This document shows positions 22,286 through 33,411 of a DNA stretch of 64,000 nt, piece by piece; the stretch's first letter is position 1, and each line of letters begins with the position of its first letter. Source of the stretch: Tetracladium setigerum (lineage: Eukaryota; Ascomycota; Leotiomycetes; Helotiales); NCBI GenBank assembly GCA_031472005.1, contig PZJY01000009.1:2418001-2482000 (forward strand), in the 5' to 3' direction. The notes beneath the pieces are model-generated. The model saw only the letters and a list, made by a program, of their open reading frames with translations, was not told where the DNA came from and made no database searches. Made by a program: the position numbers and the translations under genes.

Positions 22286-25200
22286 TTTGAGAGGTTGCTT
22301 ATTTATCTAGTTAGCCTAAGCATTGTTAGCTCGTGCAATTAAACGACACTTTGAGTTGAGAAAGTGATAGTCAGGATGTGCAAGGCCCGAACCTCCATGG
22401 CGAGGTAGCATGCCACAGACTAATTGTTGAACAAGACTACGTAGGATTGAAGGCATCTAAGAACATTCGGTCGGAGAGACATAGGTCGAGGAGGAGTAGG
22501 ATGCATGAAAATCAGATCGAAGGAGGCCGGGGAGGAGATAAAGGGGGTCAAATCGCTGAACGTGATGAAGAGAACAAGAACGAGAACAATCGCCAGGTTG
22601 CAAGCAGAGAAGGTCTTACCAATATGTAATCGATCTGCCCTCCTTTGTTGCAAAAGCAATGTTCAGAAACTAGGACAAGGAGCTGTTAGCAATGTCACGT
22701 TAAGTTCAAGGAATTGAGACTCTGGAAGATTAAGTCGAACAGATCAAAAGGGAGTAGAAGGCGCGAGTCAAGGGTGAGGAGGAACTTACCAAGTCAAAAG
22801 CTCCAGAGACTCTGAGATCTAGCGATTATATTCCAAGCGCGTCATAATACTAGCAGCAAGGAGATGTGATTTGGTCGTCCGGGCAGACGCTTTAGTGTTG
22901 TGCAAAGGATAGCGTAGATGGAAGGAGACCGAGTGAAAAGGGAAGTCGATCTGCTGACCTTTGTCGTCGTGATGTTGTTCTCTTAAAGGAAGTTGAAAAG
23001 TGACGTTATTGTTGATAAAAGCGTCGGAGACACCTTATTTTTCAGGCGGGAGCTGGCGCGAAGTTAACCAAGAAAGACCAGTGCAATAAAGATAAATCAG
23101 CAAAGGTAAATAGGGGCAGGTAAGGCCTGGTCAAATACTTAGCTTTGACTGAAGATAAGTCTGATCTCCACTGAAGTTGTAATTTCTACTTTTGGAAGGC
23201 GTGTGAATTCTTTCTCGTCCTTGAGAGTGAATCAGATCACTTACGGTTTTTGCACAATTTTATAAAACATTGAGTGATTGGAATGCTGTTCGCGTCTGAG
23301 ATGGCTCTACATACTATTGTTAGCTAAGTTCTAGAGTCTTGTTCCCAAGGAGATCACAACTTACAATCTGATATATACGGGTTTCTCAGAATCTCTACTA
23401 TATACAACGCTGCACACAGATCGTTGAAGGTCACGCTAAATACGAACCAGGACTATAGCCACTAGATCAACAATGGAACGTTGTGGACGAAGTATCCTCC
23501 AAGAAAATTTCTATTATTTATTCTCCAAGCCTGTAATCTCGAAACACAACACCGCGAAACACCACAAAGGATTCCAAATCCACTTTCCCACAACGAGATA
23601 TCGGACCAAAACAAAATTAAATAACTTCCACCTGAGGAGGATGTTTGTGTAAAAAAGAAACAGCCCTGCGTTCAAAGCCCAGCCAAAAGAGTAGATTGAT
23701 CTCTGACGATCGACTCGTGCATCGAATATACCTGGCGATAACTTAGTAAATGACCTGATTAGAAGCTAGCATTCTTTTTGTTGCACGTCGCAAAAACATC
23801 GAAATTGCGTAATATATTAGTAAGCCACGTGGTAAACATAAATAAACAGTATAAATGACGTACAACCACGTGGTAAACATAAATAAACAACATGAATGAC
23901 GTACAACCACGTTTCTATCGCGTGGCTTCAGCTAGCGTCATGCGGCAGTGGCGCAAGTTGGCCAATAGGATCTGAGCAATTTTTGATTTGTTGCACATCG
24001 CAAAACTAATACATGAAGCAGAGGAGGTAAAGTGAACACGCAACACCGTCAAAATAACGGGGAAACAGGAACACGGGAATAGTAAACGCAACAACACCTA
24101 CCAGGAGGAAGAGGCACAGCCCTACAGAAGAAAGGGTAGATTCGTAATCTTACGGAACACACCAAGCAGCCCAAGAAATAGCAGTGTAACCCAAATTGAC
24201 CATATGAAAACCTATCTAGAAAAGACTTAAAGGAACCACCCACCACCAAGGAATCAACACCACCAAGGAATTCAATCACAAATCACAAAACTCCAAGCTA
24301 TTGGGTATACCCTCAGATTAGCTCTCAAGTCATCATCGACAACACTTGCCCTTCCCCATCTCCGCCTCCCCATCCCTCTCAGGACAAGGAAGAAGAGCAA
24401 AAGGAAGGTAGGCTGGCATGCGGATTTGGCTTTTTGGATTCTTGGTCATCACCGGGCATCATTTTGTGATTTGTGTTCGGCTCTGCTCCCCCTGGATCCC
24501 ACTTCCGCCATATTCCCTCTTTCCCACGCTGCTCGCACACGATAGGCAAGTTTGCTTGAAGAAAGACAAAAGGCGATCCTAAAAATGAGTGAGAAATCTG
24601 TTAGTCTATCATTGATCCAAAAGAAGAAGGCAGCAAGAGAAGGGGAGCAAGTCAGGAAACAAACAAACAGAACAAAACATACCAAAACCCTCACCCCTCC
24701 GATTGAAAACTACTTTTCCATCTCTCACCAACAATTAACAGCCCCTCCATTCATCCCACCGCCAAAGGAAAAAACCCCCGTTAGCAAGCATCACACATCC
24801 CCCAACTCAACACCCACGCCAAAACCCATCGTGCCTAACGCTCGTTCCAGCAGAAATCTCAACCCCCATTGAAAGTCCCCACCTTCACTCACGAATTCCA
24901 CTCTGAGCCGACTAGCGTGCGAGTCCTCGGCTTCACGTGTGTTCCATGCCAAAAAGATATTCCTCCTCTGTTGGTGGGATAGAAAGGGACCTCCTGTTTC
25001 AAGACGGTTTGCTGGGTGTCGTCATTGGGGTGTTTTTAATTTTGCGATTTCTTCACGCTGTTCTTTCTTTCTTGGGTCAATTAAACAGAACATAAGATAT
25101 GTAAACGGAATGGAAGAAGAGAGAGATGGAAGAAAAAAGAAGCTGGGGTAGGAAGCGAGGAACGAAAGCTGCTCAGATCTCTGTTCATATTCGTCACGCA

Positions 25201-25584
25201 TCTTCGAACACTATCACTCTCCCCCCTTGCGAGAGGAAAGGAAGGTTTGAATAGTGATTGCTCAATGAAGGGTTATCGTCACTGCAGCGTTGAGTGTTTT
25301 GTATGAAGGAGAAAGGAAAAGAAGAAAGAGGTTGCAGCTTACAGCCGCGTCGTAGATATTGGGTCGACGCGATTGGCGCTAGTGAGGATCCACTGCTTGG
25401 CACGCTAAGGTAAACGCCCGCAGCAGCAGCAACAGGGTTTCCTTGGCAGGGAAATTGAATGTGCATTTGAGCCTCATGCAATTCTAACTTTTGTTACACT
25501 GGATCTCAACGACAAGTCCAACCTAGGAAACAACAAACAACAAGACTGCCCGGCTGGCACGAAACGAAACGCTACTCCGCAACC
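22286..25584. other. Gene-poor region of 3.3 kb
   Basis: Lies between the divergent BTB and ISY1 genes, so both promoters are inside. It holds a 41-bp tandem repeat (23825-23912), and a near-repeat TTGTTGCAC(G/A)TCGCAAAA occurs at about 23779 and again at 23989. An ORF from ATG 24585 to 24872 (95 codons, Lys/Pro/Thr-rich) has no domain and is not called. No transposon ends or long repeats were seen. Confidence 0.4.
23825..23912. repeat. 41-bp tandem repeat with CACGTG and TGACGTAC motifs
   Basis: Unit 1 is 23825-23865, unit 2 is 23866-23906, and a third copy breaks off after CCACGT. Each unit begins with the palindrome CCACGTGG (a CACGTG core bound by bHLH factors), then AAACATAAATAAAC, and ends TGACGTACAA (a TGACGT bZIP/CREB-type half site). 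The units differ at a few bases only. Confidence 0.85.
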
Positions 25585-26452
25585 ATGGCACGCAACTCGG
25601 AAAAAGCGCAATCAATGCTCTTCCGCTTCCGCGAATCCCAAGCAGCAGAACTCGGCATCCTCGACATCGGCCGCACGCGTCGCCCCAAAGCCATTACATC
25701 TATCACCTCGATCCCCACGTGCGAGAAATGGCGCGGACAGGTGCTGAAGGAGATATCGCGCAAGGTGTCGCGCATCCAGGAGGCCAGTCTGAGCGATTAC
25801 ATGATTCGCGATTTGAATGATGAGATTAATAAGGCCATGAAGGAGAAGTGGATGTGGGAGGTGCAGATTAGGAATTTGGGCGGGCCAAATTACATGAGGG
25901 GAGGTGGGAAGGTTTATGATGAGGAGGGGAGGGAGATTCCCGGGGGTGGGAAGGGGTATAAGTATGTTTTTATCTATGTTGTTGTTGCCCATGCCTACCT
26001 ACCTTGGTATCCTTTGCAGAATGATATCCCCGACCCCATATCATATATCAATACAACGGAATGGAATAAAGCTAACATAGACAACTAGATATTTCGGCCG
26101 CGCCAAAGAACTCCCCGGCGTCAAAGAAATGTTCGAAGCAGCCACCAAACCCCACGCCTCCTCCACCAAAGGCCTCGATGCCCGCGCCGACTTACGAAGA
26201 AATGTCGACGCGAGTTACTACGGGTATAATCTTGATGAGGAGGATGGCACGTTGTTGGAGTATGAGGCGCAGAAGGAGAGGGAAGCGGTGGAGAATCTGT
26301 TGGCGAGTGGGAATCAAAAGACGCCGAAGGGGTGGGAGGCGCTGCCGGGTGATGTGGGGGATGGGCTGGCGTGGAGGTTACCGAGTGCGGAGGAGGTACA
26401 GGAGGAGTTAGTGGAGAGGAGGAGGAGGAGGTTGCTTGATAAATTGGGTTGA
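25585..26452 (+). CDS. ISY1: Pre-mRNA splicing factor Isy1
   Basis: Exons 25585-25961 and 26089-26452 with a 127-nt intron (GTATGT to AACTAG) give 246 residues. The start MARNSEKAQSMLFRFRESQA, followed by IPTCEKWRGQVLKEISRKV, IRDLNDEINK and GYKYFGRAKELPGVKEMFE across the splice, is the Isy1 signature. Known: Isy1 belongs to the Prp19-associated (NineTeen) complex and stays with the catalytic spliceosome, helping fidelity between the two splicing steps. Length is as expected for the fungal family. The C-terminus is charged (ELVERRRRRLLDKLG). ATG context (CAACCATGG) is good. Confidence 0.95.
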
Positions 26453-27220
26453 AGGGGGTGATGATGAGATGAGATGGGGCATGGGGGTTGAGGGTTGGAA
26501 TTCAATGATGGTGTAAAAAAAGAAATTGTATGAATGAGAAACAGCATACTTTTATTGTCTCCTTTTGAGGGGATACTCTCGGACGAAGGGTGGGGAAATG
26601 CATGAGAACTTCCCACAGAGTCGAAGGAGACTTCAGGAAACAACAATACATATATTTGAAAGAAGCAAGTGCGCAATGCCGGGTACTCGTTTTGCAGATT
26701 CCTTCCCAATTAATGACCTCGCTAAACGTTCACTCCTCCAGCGAGAGAGAGAAAGAGAGAGCACTTATTTACAATTGAGTACCGCCCAATGAAGCAAGGC
26801 TTTCTCAAGGAACTCATCACCACAAAGTCCATTAATTGGAGCGAAATTTCTTCTGTAACGGTGTTTATTGACTGCGTATCAACGAAGTTTATAAAATCTC
26901 ATCCGTTTTCCTGATTTTCACTAATTCTCACGAATTAAGGTATAATCTTTTGTGTTTACCAAATCAAGTTGAATGCTCAAATATTTGTATTTCATAAAGT
27001 CATAAGCTAAGTGGCTAAAGGTGCCTTACCACTAGGTAAAGAAACGCGGAGTAAAACTTCCGAAAATATTATTACCTATCTTATGTATATATTTCCCTTC
27101 GCTTCGCAACTTCGCTCCTTTTCCCAACAACGTAAGAATTAAACCAAAGAACCTAACGCAAAAGAAAAACCCCAACAATACAAGGAAAATCGTCACTACA
27201 TCTTTCTTTATTTTCTCCTT
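26453..27220. other. Intergenic between convergent genes
   Basis: Convergent 3' flanks of ISY1 and the phospholipase C gene. AT-rich at 26860-27010 and 27050-27200. No supported ORF. Confidence 0.5.
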
Positions 27221-29026
27221 CTAAGCATCCTCAATCTCCACCCTAATCAAAACCGAACACTTCGTCTCCCGTCCCCCAAATCCAACAGTCTCACAAACCT
27301 CCACTGCCCCCTCACAAGATAACTCACCCTCACGGCCCCAACAGCCAAAACACTATTCCTCGCAAACGAATCATCACTCTTGACCAAGATCCTCAAAAAC
27401 ACCATCTCATTCTCCTCAAACGTCCACTCCAGCACCTCATCCCACAGCGGTTCCGTCACCGGCGGATTCTCCCCCCTATGAAACATACCCGTGTGTTTAT
27501 GTTGTTTATAAGGGGAGGTCTTGCGCTTTTGAGGCGGGGATTCGAGATCCGATGGGTGGAGGAGGGAACAGGTGATATAGGGTTTTATCTCATCTTCTTC
27601 GTGACTCGACGGGACAGGGACATCCGTTGCGCCAATGACGTGAAGACGTAGTCTCTTCTGCCGACCCGTATTGAGATTTCCGTCGCCGCCAGAGCGGAGG
27701 GCCGCGGGTTTGAGAACGTAGCCGTCTGAGCCGCTGAAGAGCGCTTCGTTGACTTGCATGCCTGCGCCGAAGGTTTGCCAGTTGAGCGCGCAGATTTGGG
27801 AACCGACGGCCCAGAAGGGGACGGGGTTGAGGTTCTTGGATGAGATGCGTGTTCCTTTGGGGAAGACGCGCATGAGGTGTTGGGAGTTGTGTTTGGCGAT
27901 CTTGGTGGCGTGGATGGGGAGGTGAGCGGCGAGGCCCAGCTCGGAGACGTTGATGAGATGGTGGTGCGGGCCGTTCTTGAGTGTGACTTCTTCGAACCAG
28001 GAGTTGTCGCTTGGTTTGACGGATTGGGCGTAGACACCTAGTTCGGCGAGTTCGGGAATGATGATTGTAGCCGGAGCGGCTTTCTTTTCTTTTTTGTAGG
28101 CCTTTTCATCCTCGTCTTCGGAGGAGGAAGAGCTATCTGTGTCGGCTGCTTCGTTGGGGAGGTGGTGCTCGACGATCACGACGATCTTGGAGCCGAGTTC
28201 GGAAAGTTGGACGTGTTGACCTCCTTCTTGTTCTTCGGTTCCTTTCTCTCGGATGGCTTTGCTGAGGAGACGGTCACCGAAGACTTCTCTCATGATTTGA
28301 ACCAGGCGGAGTTGGCCGTGGTTACCACAGTGATTTTCAAGTGAGATGAGGATGGGAGCTGCTTCAGAGCCCTGCTCGCGATCGTGGACATTTCTGATAA
28401 TCTCACAAACGGAGCGGAAACTGATACGTGAAACAAGAGTGTAGCCGTGAGTGACTGTAAGATTTGTGTTAGCAAAGTTGCCTCAAAACGTGACAATATA
28501 GGTAACTATCAGGAACGAGCACTGCCTCTTCACTCACCCTTTGGCTCCTCAGAATCATCATCGTTATCCCACGCATCAATCTCCACACACCTCGACCCCG
28601 TCAACAGCGCAACCTCATACGCCTCAGCCGAGCTACTTCCAACCAACTGATGACCCCCCAATAAGTATTATGACTCGAGCTAATAAAGTACTCTGGCAGG
28701 GGATGCGATCTATCCGTCAACGCAGCCGGAACATCAATATGCGGTTTATCCATGAGCTGTTGCAAAGCCGCAGATGATCTCTCGTCATCAATGTCGACTT
28801 CATTGGAGGAGAGAATGTCTTTCTCAAGTAGGAAGGCTTTCAGCGCGCGACTGACGCGAAGTTGGCTCTTTGTGATGCCTGTTGGACGTGAAGAGTGACC
28901 TCCTCCAGCGACGGTGTCGGCGCTAATTTCCTCGCCGACATCGTCGCTGTCGATGGGAGTTTTGGATTTGGTTGCTTTGGCAAATGGGTTGAGTCCCGAG
29001 AGTCGAGATGTGAGTCTGTCAGTCAT
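27221..29026 (-). CDS. PLC1: Phosphoinositide-specific phospholipase C, delta-like
   Basis: Exon 1 is 29026-28538 and exon 2 is 28454-27221, with an 83-nt intron GTGAGT to CTTACAG. The X domain carries both catalytic histidines, in YFISSSHNTY (His ~119) and VTHGYTLVSR. An acidic linker (DTDSSSSSEDEDEK) separates it from the Y domain (MRVFPKGTRISSKNLNPVPF and GYVLKPAALR), and a C2 domain follows (LRLHVIGATDVPVP). It cleaves PI(4,5)P2 to IP3 and diacylglycerol. The frame breaks at two homopolymers, C6 28654-28659 directly after HNTY and C5 27273-27277 near the end. One base at each gives exactly 574 codons plus a stop, restoring the conserved GHQLVGSSSAEAY and the final C2 strand. No N-terminal PH or clear EF-hand pair is visible. 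Confidence 0.88.
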
Positions 29027-29630
29027 GGTGGTGGGGTGAGTTGAGTGCTGGATAGATGGTGAGGTGGTTAAGGAGGGGTAGATTTGAGCTCGCAAGCTGT
29101 AAATATATCAAAGCTCTGTTTGGTTTGATAGTGAAATGAATAGGTAGAAGATGATGATTGTCGTAGAAGATGTAGATTGGGATGAAATTAACTGAGAGAA
29201 CAATCGTCTTCAGAAAGTAAAATGGCTGGGTTGGGCTGAGATGAGCTGAGAACTTCCAGAACAAGGCGGATGGAAGTGCCGTGTGAACTGGGGGAGCTTT
29301 TTTAGAACGAGGGGCAGTCTTGGCAAATGCGCGTCATCCATCACAACATCTTTCATAGGACCTGGAAACGAACTCTTCTCCGGTGATAGAATATATACTA
29401 CACTATACCAATACCTACCTAAGTGCTAATTGGAATTACCTAGCCATCAAGAACTAGAGTATCAGGGAGAGTACTTTACACTTTACAGCAGTGTGCGAAA
29501 TGATTAGATTAGATTAGATTAGATTATTAGATTATTATCTAATGCCTTCACAAGCTTGCTTATTAGGTAATTAATTCCCTGGCGGCTGTTGGCGGCCTCA
29601 CTAAAAATTGCACTAGGTGATTAAATCATA
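29027..29630. other. Intergenic, promoter side of phospholipase C
   Basis: Holds the divergent promoter region and a short (GATTA)5 run at 29502-29526. No supported ORF. Confidence 0.4.
29502..29526. repeat. (GATTA)5 microsatellite
   Basis: Five perfect GATTA units followed by two imperfect ones. Not a telomere repeat. Confidence 0.9.
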
Positions 29631-29911
29631 ATGCCTTGGGGGAAGTACGAGAAGGTGTACAGCGTTGAGCTCGCGGGCAATGTGGAAGTGGCTGTTCGGA
29701 AAGCCCTTCCCATGGAGTAGCTCGTCCATGTGAGAACATTCACAACCCACACTCCAGCGGAAGCGGCATTGCAGGCGCGGCAGCGAGTAGTGCCGCGGTT
29801 AAGAACGATGGGAAGAGGTTGGTTGGGCCTAGCTTGGGACTTGGGAAGGTGTGGATGGGATCTTCAATTGTGATTAGAGGTGTTTGGAGGCTACTAAGGT
29901 TTTGCTATTGA
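29631..29911 (+). CDS. Possible 93-aa hypothetical protein after one-base correction
   Basis: The ATG at 29631 starts MPWGKYEKVYSVELAGNVEV. The frame stops at 29720 unless one C is added to CCC 29709-29711. It then continues GVARPCENIHNPHSSGSGIA and a Gly/Ala/Ser-rich part, closing at 29911. No domain recognised. The local rise in GC against its AT-rich surroundings supports coding, but the evidence is thin and it could be a gene relic. Confidence 0.3.
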
Positions 29912-30137
29912 GTTTTTGTATTTGGAGAGAAAAGATTGTATGATCTCTTGCAAAAGAAAAGGAAAGAAAGTAGTTGATAGGATAGATAAAATGAGAATGA
30001 TGTCGTATTAATTCCTAAATGTATTACGTGGGAAAAGTGCTATGTGGCCACCAGCTACTTCGTTATAGAAAGAAATTTCGGCAAGAGTACTCCTGGACGT
30101 TTATTCCACTTCATCTCCTGCATTTCCGTGCTTATAT

Positions 30138-32632
30138 TCACCCCTGTTGCTGTCGAGAATGATGCCGAACGCAATCACTCAGAATTTCGTCAAGTTCCCT
30201 CACCCAGACACCTACTGGAAAGCGTGCCCGAACACAAGCGGCTCTCATGTGTCTTCGTTCCGTGACACTTGATTTCAAAGCATCTTTGATAGCTTTCTTG
30301 AATCGGTGTTCTAGAGCGTTTGTTCTCACTACGCTCGTGGCCTTGTACCAGAAACCAGGCTGGGAAATGGTATTAGTGGGAGTATTCAAATACACGAATG
30401 AAAACTCACGATCTGCCCCTGACCACCAGTTGTTGAACCAATACCAAGTGTTCCCCTTCTTCCCCATTCGATGGATGCAAGCCCAACAGAATTGTACCGC
30501 ATTGGCAGTAGTGAAAACTCCGCCCCGCTAAAAACAAAGGGAGGACACGACGTAAACTCAGGTTTGAGATAAACCCGGCCTGGAAATCTATTTGATAAAG
30601 TCGTAAGCTTCACCGCTGCATTGGACCCACACTGATCAGCGATTGGGCCAATTGCGACAAATTGCGTAGCACTGTACGCATCCAGAATGGAGGACATAAC
30701 GTTTGCAATTAAATCAAGCCCACTCTGAAAATTCCATCTACCAACGAAAATCAACAATTCAGCTTCTGGGTTGATGTCAAGGCCAGCCCATTTCTGTAAT
30801 AGGATTCGATTATGTGACCTGTCTTTTTCAACAACTTCAATTAAACCAAGGAGACGTTGTTTATCAGAGACAAGCCTCTCCTCTTCGGTGTAGTCGTACG
30901 GTCCCGTATCGCTAGGATCTGGAAAGGTGAGGTGCACAATATTGGCTAGTCTTGCACGAGATACGGCTTTGTGAGTGATGCTACTCTCATCATAGGTGAT
31001 TTTAGGACCAACACTGACAAAGCCTCGCCCTTTCTGGTGATATCTCAGGTAAGTAGCAATCATAAAGATGAAGTCCAGCTCCTGAACATTACCAAAATAT
31101 CGCCGTATTGTATTGTTCTCAAGTTGAAAGGTATCTGCTAGAGGGCTGAAGACATGGTGTATTGTCGCAATGGCGGCTATGTCAAGATTCTGCCATATTT
31201 GAGGCCCGTATTCATGGTTAATGAAGCAGCATGGGACTGTTCGAGGGAGAATGTATAACAATGCAAGAGTACTCCGCATGTCATAGATAAGATACTGATC
31301 AAAGTCGAATCGTTGCATGATCTTTGCAATGGCTTGGTTCCACATGGAACAATACCGGGGAGACATCGATGATCCCAGACCATACTCGGATTGTTCGGTT
31401 TTTGAGACAGAACGGAACTCCTCGCAATCCAGAAGGACATAGGTAATGTTCCCACATTTGTGATACTGCACTGTTATCGGTACCCTTTTGTCCGCGACCT
31501 GGACTTCAAGTGGCTCTGTCATTTGGTCAACCGGGTAGCTAATGTTACCGAAGCATGGGACAACCCAAATGATGTTGTGGTGCATGAAAGAACAGGCTAT
31601 CAATTGGCTTGTAATGCCAAGAATGCCCAATTTGATCTTTATTCCCCAGTCCTGGATTTCATACTCGGTAGATGCAATAAACGTAACGCGCCTTGTATTG
31701 GTCTGCAAGGTGGTTGACTGACCGGGGGAAACAGTGATCGGCTGACTGTCTGAAGCCTGAACGTAGAATTGTCCATTGCTGATTTCATTAATCGTTATTG
31801 GCAGTGCTAGAACTCCAATACTCGATATATCAGAAAGGCTCAGGCCAGACATCATGGACCATCTTGCCATCGTGCTATTCCTGGTACCGACTGAAAATGC
31901 GTCGTTATCAAGCCAGCGATGTCTAGAGTACACCCGCGAAGACTCAAGATCTTGCTGAAATTCGAAAATGCGAATAGTGGTATTTCCGCCTTCTTCAGAT
32001 ACTGCTGATGATGAATCGGTCGCTGTTTCTCTGCTATAAGTAGAGAAGTTTCCGGGCATCAACATGCGCTGAGATAGTGCCTCATGGCTCTCAAGCACAC
32101 GAGTAACAAGCTCTTCGAGACGTCCGACTGCAGCCGTCGCTTCGAATGTTGACTCGCTAGAGGCAGTAAGTATCTGAATTAAATTCATACTAGGAATGGA
32201 CTACCATGTGAGAATAGTGAGGATCAAGTTCAAAGAATTCTTTTGCATCTCCACCTTTTGCAAGTACTCTTTCACCTCGTCGGTTTTCGTCGCCCACCGG
32301 ATGCGATCCAGTATTGCAATCTTAAAATTAGAGTCCAATGCTTGCATTATTGTGTTTAGATCCGAGAATAGCTTCACACAAGCCGTCAGGATGACGATCA
32401 CCTGATCAACCAAGACCAAGGCAGGACGTGTAGGATTCAGCATTGCCTGACCAAGCAACATCGACTGGAGCTGGGAAAGAATAGAATGTGTTGTGTCTAC
32501 TGCCGACTTTAGCTCTAACAACTCTTCGGGCGCTCTCTTGGATTTTGATGTAATCATTCCAATGTATGCCGAAACCTTCTGCGAGGCTACGAGAATGCCC
32601 AGGATCGAGGCTGTCACTGAGAGCGGATCCAT
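30138..32632 (-). CDS. Fungal STAND-type N-terminal domain fused to degenerate alpha-1,3-glucan synthase (GT5) domain
   Basis: Exons 32632-32205, 32156-30410 and 30359-30138 give one intact 798-residue frame; introns are 48 nt (GTAGTC to CTCTAG) and 50 nt (GTGAGT to TTCCCAG). Residues 1-140 (MDPLSVTASILGILVASQKV, then LILTIL|C across the splice) match the N-terminal domain typical of fungal STAND/NLR and ankyrin proteins, a helical Helo-like fold. The linker holds ARWSMMSGLSLSDISSIGVL, also usual in those proteins. From ~297 to the end it aligns with the synthase domain of Ags1/Mok1 (STEYEIQDWGIKIKLGILG, IIWVVPCFGNISYP, QKWAGLDINPEAELLIFVGR, KPEFTSCPPFVFSGAEF, RFPVGVWVRELDEIL). Signature residues are altered: KxGG is KLGI (318-321), DYHG is DMRS, QKG is QSG (Ser ~621), and the first Glu of E-x7-E is Asn (~698). 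No amylase part or membrane helices. Probably a non-catalytic sensor. Confidence 0.85.
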
Positions 32633-33411
32633 CGTTGCAATGGGTATCCGTGTTAGGAATACGTCTATGCGTAATTTCGGGAATCAGTGCCAGGTGAGAT
32701 TTTCCCTAGCGCTTGATTGTTATCCAGAGCAGATGAAGTCGATTGTAATTGACTTTCAGCTGAGCCGTAAATACTCTATGTGGCTGGCTTGCCGTCCTCA
32801 TCCTGCAACGTGCAGCATTGTGTGTCACGTGATGAATATTGGTCCTCAGCGGGCAGAACGGTGCAATAGTACCAACCCTACTTCAGCCCATCATGCCATC
32901 AAGACGTAGGTAAAGACACCATTTTATTTTTCAGTCCATGAGAATATGATCCACCTCAAGCAACAAGTAGATAAGGTAGCTGGCTACCTGCCTGCCTAAC
33001 CTATCTACGCTAGCACTGAGTGTGTAAAAATCACAACCCCAAACAAACTATATACGAATGCAGTTCCCCTTCCTCCCACAAAAAGCTGGATTCAAAATCA
33101 TGTTTTTTTTGTTGCCCCCCGCCCACCATGCCCATGCATGCCAACGCAAATGATGCAACCATAAAGTTCGTGAGATCATTACCTATGATGAGAAGAGGAG
33201 ATATCGTTCGGCGGAAAAAAGAAGTGGATTTTGGAGGGAGAGAGAGAGAGATTGTATGGGTAGGGTAGGTGGGTGGTCGATAGGATTGTAAAGTTCATGG
33301 TGGTTGATCCAATATAACAAAGCAATCAAGACCAGCCTGATTGACTCCAAAGGAACCAAGCAAGCAAAAAAATTGTCACAAGTCCTCTGGCAGTCATCCA
33401 AAAAGAACAAT
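32633..33411. other. Intergenic; promoter of the STAND-GT5 gene and 3' flank of Tudor-SN
   Basis: No supported ORF. A GA-rich run lies at 33230-33252. The region from 32930 to 33010 has TA-rich stretches with repeated ACCTACC-like words. Confidence 0.4.

Noticed and set aside
24585..24872. Plus-strand 95-codon Lys/Pro/Thr-rich ORF
   Set aside because: Low complexity, no domain, no exon context.
29502..29526. Telomere-like repeat
   Set aside because: The unit is GATTA, not TTAGGG, and the region is internal with normal genes on both sides.
32188..32204. In-frame TAG splitting the STAND domain and the GT5 part into two genes
   Set aside because: A 48-nt GT-AG intron (32157-32204) removes the stop, keeps frame and restores the conserved TIL-C junction of the N-terminal domain.
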